The notes beneath the pieces are model-generated. The model saw only the letters and a program-made list of their open reading frames with translations, did no database searches and was not told where the DNA came from. Position numbers and translations under genes: made by a program. Positions 1-5,246 of a stretch of DNA of 5,246 nt are shown here, one piece after another. The stretch is from Candidatus Woesebacteria bacterium (GTDB lineage: Bacteria > Patescibacteriota > Microgenomatia > UBA10105 > UBA927): positions 1 through 5,246 of the forward strand of contig JAGVFE010000066.1 of NCBI GenBank assembly GCA_020057765.1, in the 5' to 3' direction. The number at the start of each line of letters is the position of its first letter. The first letter of the stretch is position 1.

Positions 1-1715
1 TGGCTCATGATGAAGCCAACCGCGCGCTTATGGGAACCCATATGCAGTCACAGGCAGTACCGCTTTTGACTCCGCAAGCGCCTACCGTCGGAACCGGGAT
101 GGAACGGCCTATTGCCGAAGCTCTCGGCCGCGTGGTGAGCGCACCTTCTGACGGGATCATCACCTACGCCGATGCCAGCAGCGTGACAATCAAAACCAAA
201 GATGGCGACGAAATAACCTATACTACGGAAAAATTTAAGCGATCGGCACAATCGACGTGCTATAACCAACGGGTGCTGGTGGCAACCTGGGACAAAGTAA
301 AGACCGGCGACGTCATTATCGATGGGCCATCCAGCGAAGACGGCGAGCTTGCGTTAGGATCAAACTTAACCATTGCCTACATGAGCTTTGACGGCTTAGG
401 TTACGAGGATGCCATTGTTATTTCCGACCGATTGGTCAAAGAAGACGTGCTCACCTCTGTCAACATTGAAGAATACGATTGCAGCGTCGTCCAAACCAAA
501 TTGGGACCCGAAGAAACGACCCGTGATATTCCCAACGTGAGCGAAGAGGCGCTCCGAAACCTCGATGATCGCGGTGTCGTCGTCGTTGGCGCGGAAGTGG
601 TTCCCAATGATATTTTAGTTGGGAAAATTGCACCAAAGGGGGAGACGGAATTGACGGCTGAGGAGCGATTGCTTCGTGCAATATTTGGCGAGAAAGCGCG
701 CGAAGTGCGCGACACCTCTTTGCGTATGCCTCACGGCGAGCGCGGGACCGTCATCGATGTGAAAATTTTGGATCGCGACACTGGCGACGAATTAGAGCCG
801 GGGACACTGAGGAAAATCGTCGTGCGGGTGGCACAGATTCGCAAAGTCGTCATCGGAGACAAATTAGCCGGACGCCATGGCAATAAGGGTGTTATTTCCA
901 AAATCGTCCCGCAATCTGATATGCCGTATTTGCCGGACGGGACTACTGTGGATATCATCATTTCTCCGCTTTCTGTTTTATCCCGCATGAACTTGGGGCA
1001 GCTCCTTGAGTCGCATCTGGGTTGGGCGGCGCAAAAACTTGGAGTCAAAATAGGTTTGCCCGTTTTTGCAGGAGCAAGCGAGGCTAAACTCGTTGAAATG
1101 CTTGCCAAAGCCGGCCTTCCGGCCAATGGTAAAACCGTTTTGTACGACGGTCGAACCGGCGAGGCGTATGCCGAGCCTGTGGCTGTCGGCATTGGCTACG
1201 TCATGAAGCTCATCCACATGGTGGAGGATAAAACGCATGCGCGCTCCACCGGCCCGTATTCGTTGGTTACCCAACAGCCGCTCGGCGGCAAAGCACAAAT
1301 GGGTGGACAACGGCTCGGAGAGATGGAAGTATGGGCCCTCGAGGCACATCGGGCCGCACATATTTTGCAGGAGATGCTCACGATCAAATCCGATGACGTC
1401 ATCGGTCGGGCAAAAGCGTTTGAGGCAATTGTCAAAGGCACGGATATTCCGGCTTCCACCGTTCCGGAGTCATTTAAAGTGTTGGTCAAAGAGCTCCAAG
1501 CCCTCGGCCTCAATGTCGAGCCGACCATGGCCGTAGCCGCACCAGCAGGAGTCAGCGATGATGGCAGTGTCACATTGCCCGCCGCTACAGCAACACCAGC
1601 CGCAGGAACCAAAACTCAGCAAGATGATGTAGCCGTAGCCAACGCCGCCAAAGAACTTGCTGCTGCAAGCGGAGAAGAAGTTGTCGCAGAAGGATCAGCA
1701 GAAGCTCCAAAATAA
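1..1715 (+). CDS. rpoB: RNA polymerase beta subunit RpoB, C-terminal half (5' end outside window)
   Basis: This is the beta subunit of DNA-directed RNA polymerase, which with beta' forms the catalytic cleft. The frame is already open at base 3 and encodes HDEANRALMG-HMQ-QAVPLL, the conserved segment near E. coli residue 675. The ATG at 30 is therefore an internal Met, not a start, and roughly the first half of the protein lies upstream. In order the window shows GYEDAIVIS (acidic pair at 405-410), TKLGPEE (495-515), RAIFGEKA (about 676-700), GDKLAGRHGNKG with the lysines equivalent to E. coli K1065 and K1073 at 861-863 and 885-887, MPYLPDG (from 921), SRMNLGQ-LESHLGWA, and the C-terminal anchor MEVWALEA...LQEMLTIKSDD (from 1323). 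The 570 in-window residues end in TAA at 1713-1715. The E. coli SI2 insert is absent. Odd points are PLSVLSRMN, EAHRAAH and an Ala-rich tail. The rifampicin-binding cluster is upstream and cannot be read. The identification is essentially certain. Confidence 0.98.
   Translation, partial: AHDEANRALMGTHMQSQAVPLLTPQAPTVGTGMERPIAEALGRVVSAPSDGIITYADASSVTIKTKDGDEITYTTEKFKRSAQSTCYNQRVLVATWDKVKTGDVIIDGPSSEDGELALGSNLTIAYMSFDGLGYEDAIVISDRLVKEDVLTSVNIEEYDCSVVQTKLGPEETTRDIPNVSEEALRNLDDRGVVVVGAEVVPNDILVGKIAPKGETELTAEERLLRAIFGEKAREVRDTSLRMPHGERGTVIDVKILDRDTGDELEPGTLRKIVVRVAQIRKVVIGDKLAGRHGNKGVISKIVPQSDMPYLPDGTTVDIIISPLSVLSRMNLGQLLESHLGWAAQKLGVKIGLPVFAGASEAKLVEMLAKAGLPANGKTVLYDGRTGEAYAEPVAVGIGYVMKLIHMVEDKTHARSTGPYSLVTQQPLGGKAQMGGQRLGEMEVWALEAHRAAHILQEMLTIKSDDVIGRAKAFEAIVKGTDIPASTVPESFKVLVKELQALGLNVEPTMAVAAPAGVSDDGSVTLPAATATPAAGTKTQQDDVAVANAAKELAAASGEEVVAEGSAEAPK
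1530..1712 (+). other. Ala-rich, low-complexity C-terminal tail of RpoB
   Basis: After the usual end of the beta subunit (ESFKVLVKELQALGLNVEP) the protein continues for 61 codons rich in Ala, Val, Thr, Glu and Gln, with no recognisable fold. Most well-studied beta subunits stop near this point or carry a short acidic tail. The segment is in frame, uses the same codon style as the rest of the gene and ends at a normal stop, so it looks like a real, probably disordered extension and not a frameshift. No function is known to me. Confidence 0.75.
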
Positions 1716-1720
1716 CTATG
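1713..1720 (+). promoter_or_regulatory. rpoB-rpoC junction, probable translational coupling
   Basis: The rpoB stop TAA (1713-1715) is separated from the rpoC ATG (1718-1720) by only the two bases CT. No good Shine-Dalgarno sequence stands at normal spacing. The nearest purine-rich match, AGAAGGA at 1688-1694, is about 23 bases upstream of the ATG, and CAGAAG at 1700-1705 is weak. This arrangement suggests that ribosomes finishing rpoB re-initiate directly on rpoC, which would keep beta and beta' in balance. The coupling is an inference; the spacing is seen directly. There is no room for a promoter or terminator between the genes. Confidence 0.6.
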
Positions 1721-4700
1721 GATAAAAGAAATACATTTGCCAACATTGTTGATTTTAAGGGTCTCCGAGTGCGGTTGGCTTCTCCCGACGAGGTCAAAAA
1801 TTGGTCCTACGGAGAAATCACCAAACCCGAAACGATTAACTACCGGACGCTCAAGCCAGAAAAAGACGGATTATTTGACGAGCGCATTTTCGGTCCGACT
1901 AAAGATTGGGAATGTTATTGCGGCAAATATAAACGGATCCGTTACCGTGGCATCGTCTGCGACAAATGCGGTGTTGAAGTAACCCAGAGCAAAGTTCGTC
2001 GCGAACGGATGGGCCATATTTCTCTGGCAGTACCGATTGCCCATGTGTGGTTTTTCAAAGGCGCCCCATCCAAACTTTCCTTGCTGTTGGATATCAGCCC
2101 GCGGGCTCTGGAGGGCGTCATCTACTTTGCCCAATATCTGGTCATTTCCGCTGACGAAGACAAGCGCAAGAAAATTTTGGCTGAATTGGAAGAAAAAAGT
2201 AAAAAACGTGTCGATGATGTGGCCGTCCTCTATGACAAAGAACGTGCCAAAAATAAAGAAGAATACGCCAAAGAAAAAGAAACTGTAAAAGCCCGAAGCG
2301 GGGGCAAAGAGGCAATGGAAATGGCACTCCAAGAGCTTTCTCTCAAAGAGCGGCAAGAAGGCAATCTGTTGGATGCGCGAGAAAGCCAAGAAGGCGATAA
2401 AATTAAAGAAATTATGGATTCTGTTGTTGCTTTGGTTCGCACTATCCGGCCGCTTTCGACGATAACTGAAGACGAATTTTTGCGGCTGGATGAGTATGAA
2501 GCAGCATCATTTTTTGACGTTGCAATGGGCGCCGAAGCTGTGATGGAAGTTATCGGTAAGCTTGATCTTAATAAACTCGCTGCGGATTTGCGCGATGAAA
2601 TCGGCAAAACCACAGGCCAGCGCCATATCAAAGCCACCAAGCGCCTCCGCGTCGTTGACGGCATGCGAAAGTCCGATATCGCTCCTTTGTGGATGATCAT
2701 GAAGATTTTGCCGGTCCTTCCACCGGATCTGCGACCCATGGTGCAACTTACCGGCGGCCGGTTTGCCACCTCGGACTTGAATGATCTGTACCGCCGTGTC
2801 ATCAACCGCAATAACCGGCTCAAGCACCTTATGGACTTGGGCGCTCCGGAGATTATTTTAAGAAACGAAAAACGGATGCTCCAGGAAGCCGTCGATAGTT
2901 TAATTGACGCCACCCAGCGGCCCACATCGCGTGTGGCTCAGTCCCTTCGTTCACTTTCCGATATGCTCAGGGGTAAACAGGGCCGTTTCCGTCAAAATCT
3001 TTTAGGAAAACGGGTTGACTATTCGGGTCGCTCTGTCATCGTTGTAGGTCCGGATCTTAAATTAACCCAGTGCGGTTTGCCCAAAGACATGGCTTTGGAA
3101 ATGTTCAAGCCTTTTGTCTTGCGCGAGCTTATCGCCCGGGGTATTGCCCCCAACGTCAAAAACGCCAAAAATGTGTTGGACCGAAGAACGCCGGAGGTCT
3201 ACGACATATTAGAGGAAATTACGAAAAATCATCCGGTACTCCTCAACCGCGCACCGACACTCCACAAGCTAGGTATTCAGTCGTTTTATCCGATCCTTAT
3301 TGAAGGAAGTGCCATCCAGATCCACCCGTGTGTCTGTGCCGGCTATAACGCAGATTTTGACGGAGATCAAATGGCCGTTCATATCCCATTGGGGAGTTCC
3401 TCGCAGGAGGAAGCTATTCGTTTGATGTTGCCAACGCACAATTTGCTCAAGCCCGCAGACGGATCGCCGATTACGGTACCAAATAAAGAAATGGTATTGG
3501 GTTGCTACTATTTTACAACGATTGATGCAAAGTATGCGGGACTGGCAGAAGCAGACTATCCATTGGCCGGCTCCAAAGAAGAAGCACTGTATGCCTATCA
3601 GATGGGACAGCTTGTCTTGCGCCAGCCAATCCGCGTCAAACTTGGCGAGAAAATAGTTGCCACAACCATCGGCCGCATACTCTTAAACGAAAAATTGCCG
3701 GAAGGTATGGACTTTTTCAATGCTCCGGTCAAGGCTGCCACGGTCAAGCAGATTGTCACCTCCGCATTGGTCAAGTACAGCAAGGAAGAAGTGGTTACTC
3801 TCATCGACAATCTTAAGGAAATAGGCTTTTTGGGCGCGACGTACTGCGGCGGCTTGTCTGTATCGGTTTTTGACTGTCTGATGGTTGACGAGAAAAAAGA
3901 TATTTTGCGGCAGGCAGAACAAAAAGTGGCTGAAGTTGACAGTAACTATCAACAGGGGCTCATTACTCTGGAAGAAAAGAAACGGTTGTCTAATGAAATT
4001 TGGATCGAAGTCACCGAGCGGCTGGCAGATATCACGTGGACTCGGATGCCGGCAAACAATCCAGTCAAAATGATTATCGATTCCGGCGGCGCGCGTGCAT
4101 CCCGCGATCAGCTCAAGCAACTGTCTGCCATCAAAGGACTCGTTGTTGATCCTTTGGGCAAGATTGTTGAATTGCCGACCAAGAGCAACTACCGCGAAGG
4201 ACTTTCTATCTTTGAATACGTCACCTCTACCCGCGGATCCAGGAAGGGGCTCACGGACTCGGCACTCAAAACTGCCGATGCCGGATACCTGACCCGGCGG
4301 TTGGTAGATGTAGCCCACGACGTGATTGCCCGCATGGACGATTGCGGTACCAGTCAAGGCTGGGAGATTTCCCGACACGAAGACCGGACCGCAGTCTTTT
4401 CTCATCGCCTCATCGGCAGGATTGCCGCCGCCGACGTGGTTGTGCCAGGGGGTAAAAAAGTGATCATCGCCAAAAGCGGGGAGATTACCGACGTTCATGC
4501 CAAATTGATTGACGAGCATCAGGTGGAGTCAGTTCTTGTCCGGTCGCCGATTGCCTGTCAAGCTAAGTTTGGTATCTGTGTTGCCTGTTACGGCCGTGAC
4601 TTTTCCACCAACGCAACAGTAGAAATTGGTACCCCGGTTGGAGTCATTGCCGCACAATCTATCGGGGAGCCTGGTACACAACTTACCATGCGGGTTAAGC

Positions 4701-5246
4701 ACGCAGGAGGAATCGTGGGTCTGGACGTGACGCAAGGATTGCCCAGAGTAGAGGAAATTTTTGAAATGAGGACCCCGAGGAGTTTGTCGCCTATAACCGA
4801 TATTGCCGGCAAAGTAGAAGTTAACCAAACCGACGGAGGCTACGAAGTACGTGTCCGAAATACCCAGCTTAAACCACCCGAAGAGCGCGAATATCTTATA
4901 CCACTAACCGCCGAGCTTAAAGTCAAAGAAGGCGATTTGGTGGCAGCCGGTGACGAGTTGGCCGGAGGATACCTCGACGTTCGAGAAGTATTGCGGGTGC
5001 GCGGACTGCGGGTTGCACAAAAGTATCTCATCACTCAGGTCCAGAGCGTCTATGAGTCGCAAGGCATTGTCATCAATGATAAACATTTTGAAGTTACTGT
5101 CCGCCAAATGAGCGAAAAAGTCAGAGTCGACACGTCTGGCGACACGATACTCCTGCCCGGTGAGATGGTTGACCGAAACCGGTTTGAAAGCGAAAACGCC
5201 CGTGTCTTGGCTGAAGGCGGAGAGCCGGCAACAGCACAAATAACCA
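1718..5246 (+). CDS. rpoC: RNA polymerase beta' subunit RpoC (3' end outside window)
   Basis: This is the beta' subunit, which supplies the catalytic magnesium site, bridge helix, trigger loop and clamp of RNA polymerase. The ATG at 1718 is chosen because MDKRNTFANI...FKGLRVRLASP is the normal N-terminal form of the family and lies 2 bases after the rpoB stop. The reading frame is open for 1,176 codons to the window end without a stop. Landmarks are the zinc ribbon (C66, C68, C81, C84), a charged insert (about 146-248), TGGRFATSDLNDLYRRVINRNN, GKQGRFRQNLLGKRVDYSGRS (419-439), NADFDGD with catalytic D546, D548 and D550, the rim helices (from about 710), the bridge helix (about 831-867), the second zinc site (C876, C947, C954, C957) and the trigger loop (M991, R992, H995). 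E. coli SI3 is absent. The last residues read GGEPATAQIT, a segment normally followed by LLGIT...SFLSAASFQ, so probably fewer than about 150 residues are missing. It is co-transcribed with rpoB. Confidence 0.98.
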   Translation, partial: MDKRNTFANIVDFKGLRVRLASPDEVKNWSYGEITKPETINYRTLKPEKDGLFDERIFGPTKDWECYCGKYKRIRYRGIVCDKCGVEVTQSKVRRERMGHISLAVPIAHVWFFKGAPSKLSLLLDISPRALEGVIYFAQYLVISADEDKRKKILAELEEKSKKRVDDVAVLYDKERAKNKEEYAKEKETVKARSGGKEAMEMALQELSLKERQEGNLLDARESQEGDKIKEIMDSVVALVRTIRPLSTITEDEFLRLDEYEAASFFDVAMGAEAVMEVIGKLDLNKLAADLRDEIGKTTGQRHIKATKRLRVVDGMRKSDIAPLWMIMKILPVLPPDLRPMVQLTGGRFATSDLNDLYRRVINRNNRLKHLMDLGAPEIILRNEKRMLQEAVDSLIDATQRPTSRVAQSLRSLSDMLRGKQGRFRQNLLGKRVDYSGRSVIVVGPDLKLTQCGLPKDMALEMFKPFVLRELIARGIAPNVKNAKNVLDRRTPEVYDILEEITKNHPVLLNRAPTLHKLGIQSFYPILIEGSAIQIHPCVCAGYNADFDGDQMAVHIPLGSSSQEEAIRLMLPTHNLLKPADGSPITVPNKEMVLGCYYFTTIDAKYAGLAEADYPLAGSKEEALYAYQMGQLVLRQPIRVKLGEKIVATTIGRILLNEKLPEGMDFFNAPVKAATVKQIVTSALVKYSKEEVVTLIDNLKEIGFLGATYCGGLSVSVFDCLMVDEKKDILRQAEQKVAEVDSNYQQGLITLEEKKRLSNEIWIEVTERLADITWTRMPANNPVKMIIDSGGARASRDQLKQLSAIKGLVVDPLGKIVELPTKSNYREGLSIFEYVTSTRGSRKGLTDSALKTADAGYLTRRLVDVAHDVIARMDDCGTSQGWEISRHEDRTAVFSHRLIGRIAAADVVVPGGKKVIIAKSGEITDVHAKLIDEHQVESVLVRSPIACQAKFGICVACYGRDFSTNATVEIGTPVGVIAAQSIGEPGTQLTMRVKHAGGIVGLDVTQGLPRVEEIFEMRTPRSLSPITDIAGKVEVNQTDGGYEVRVRNTQLKPPEEREYLIPLTAELKVKEGDLVAAGDELAGGYLDVREVLRVRGLRVAQKYLITQVQSVYESQGIVINDKHFEVTVRQMSEKVRVDTSGDTILLPGEMVDRNRFESENARVLAEGGEPATAQIT
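1913..1969 (+). other. N-terminal zinc ribbon of beta' (C-x-C...C-x2-C)
   Basis: Residues 66 to 84 contain C66, C68, C81 and C84 in the pattern CYCGKYKR...VCDKCG. This matches the four-cysteine zinc-binding domain at the start of bacterial beta' (E. coli C70, C72, C85, C88), which contacts upstream DNA and emerging RNA. All four ligands are present. Confidence 0.93.
2153..2461 (+). other. Charged, probably coiled-coil insert in beta' (about residues 146-248)
   Basis: Between the conserved LLLDISPRALE..IYFAQYLV segment and the EDEFLRLDEYEAA...GAEAV segment, about 100 residues are added relative to E. coli, where the two parts are joined by a short linker. The insert is dominated by Lys, Glu, Asp, Arg, Gln and Ala (for example ELEEKSKKR and LYDKERAKNKEEYAKEKE), which suggests long helices or a coiled coil. 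Conserved motifs downstream are offset by 86 residues from E. coli numbering (catalytic D460 becomes D546), which agrees with the insert. As I recall, actinobacterial beta' carries a comparable charged helical insert at about this place. The exact boundaries are approximate. Confidence 0.75.
3347..3367 (+). other. Catalytic magnesium-binding motif NADFDGD of beta'
   Basis: Residues 544 to 550 read NADFDGD. D546, D548 and D550 are the three aspartates that hold the catalytic magnesium in every multi-subunit RNA polymerase (E. coli D460, D462, D464). The preceding context is CAGYNADFDGDQ where E. coli-type enzymes have AFNADFDGDQ. The motif is intact, so the gene product should be catalytically competent. 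Confidence 0.98.
4208..4318 (+). other. Bridge helix region of beta'
   Basis: Residues about 831 to 867 span the bridge helix, which crosses the active-site cleft and works with the trigger loop during translocation. TALKTA-type and GYLTRRLVDVA motifs are present (T852, A853, G856 and R860 correspond to E. coli T790, A791, G794 and R798). The usual STHGARKG reads STRGSRKG here, placing R839 at the E. coli H777 position and S841 at A779. Boundaries come from counting against E. coli numbering with an offset of 62. Confidence 0.88.
4343..4588 (+). other. Second zinc site of beta' (C876, C947, C954, C957)
   Basis: One cysteine directly after the bridge helix (C876 in DDCGTSQG) and three in ACQAKFGICVACYGRD (C947, C954, C957) reproduce the second bacterial beta' zinc site (E. 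coli C814, C888, C895, C898). All four ligands are kept. The residues between them form the short beta-strand domain beside the cleft. Confidence 0.92.
4670..4762 (+). other. Trigger loop of beta', without an SI3 insert
   Basis: Residues about 985 to 1015 cover PGTQLTMRVKHAGG and run on to VTQGLPRVEEIF. M991, R992 and H995 match E. coli M932, R933 and H936, the residues that close on the incoming nucleotide. The loop joins its second helix directly, so the large insert SI3 found in E. coli is absent. V993 and K994 replace the usual Thr and Phe of MRTFH. Confidence 0.9.

Noticed and set aside
30..32. ATG at position 30 as a gene start for a short beta-like protein
   Set aside because: The same frame is open upstream to base 3 and encodes the conserved HDEANRAL residues directly before this Met, so it is an internal codon of rpoB cut by the window edge.
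401..1612. Several minus-strand frames opposite rpoB
   Set aside because: They overlap each other and the conserved rpoB frame, and their Ser/Thr/Arg-rich products look like antisense shadows.
1685..1735. Terminator or promoter between rpoB and rpoC
   Set aside because: Only two bases separate the genes and I see no stable hairpin followed by a T-run or paired -35/-10 boxes.
1737..1982. Plus-strand frame of 81 codons at the 5' end of rpoC in another frame
   Set aside because: The rpoC frame over the same bases encodes the conserved N-terminus and zinc ribbon, so the alternative frame is not a gene.
2153..2461. Possible intein or mobile insertion in rpoC at the charged segment
   Set aside because: There are no intein splice-junction residues or homing endonuclease motifs, no flanking repeats, and the segment is far too short and of the charged helical type seen in lineage-specific beta' inserts.
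2230..2925. Minus-strand open frame of 231 codons, Ser/Arg-rich
   Set aside because: It is antisense to the conserved beta' clamp region, its composition mirrors complemented rpoC codons, and it matches no family I know.
3683..4519. Long minus-strand open frame of 278 codons opposite rpoC
   Set aside because: It lies wholly antisense to highly conserved rpoC coding sequence, has no recognisable domain or plausible ribosome binding context, and is the expected by-product of codon bias on the opposite strand.

Overview
The window is one continuous piece of a bacterial rpoB-rpoC transcription operon, with no non-coding stretch longer than 2 bases. The 3' part of rpoB (RNA polymerase beta subunit) fills positions 1 to 1715. 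After a 2-base gap, rpoC (beta' subunit) starts at 1718 and stays open to the last base, so its 3' end lies outside the window. Both genes are on the + strand, are cut only by the window edges, and show no frameshift or internal stop.

The proteins carry the core elements of a bacterial polymerase. Beta has the GDK-AGRHGNKG active-site lysine segment and the C-terminal anchor. Beta' has the N-terminal zinc ribbon, the NADFDGD catalytic aspartates, the bridge helix, the second zinc site and the trigger loop. The large E. coli inserts SI2 (beta) and SI3 (beta', inside the trigger loop) are absent. Instead beta' has a charged, probably coiled-coil insert of about 100 residues near residues 146 to 248, and beta has a 61-residue Ala-rich tail.

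The beta' sequence style (start of the MDKRNTFANI type, DWECYCGKYKR, CAGYNADFDGDQ, GLSVSVFD) together with the tight rpoB-rpoC junction resembles Candidate Phyla Radiation (Patescibacteria) genomes, possibly Microgenomates. This placement is from memory of the families and was not tested. Base composition looks near 50% GC. No in-frame TGA occurs across about 1,746 codons and glycine is written with GGN, so standard bacterial code 11 fits and the TGA=Gly code of Gracilibacteria/Absconditabacteria is unlikely.

This is a housekeeping region. I found no mobile element, RNA gene, CRISPR array, promoter, terminator or new system. The points worth a second look are substitutions in or near normally conserved polymerase motifs (trigger loop, rim-helix entry, rim-bridge junction, beta C-terminal segments) and the two lineage-type extensions.
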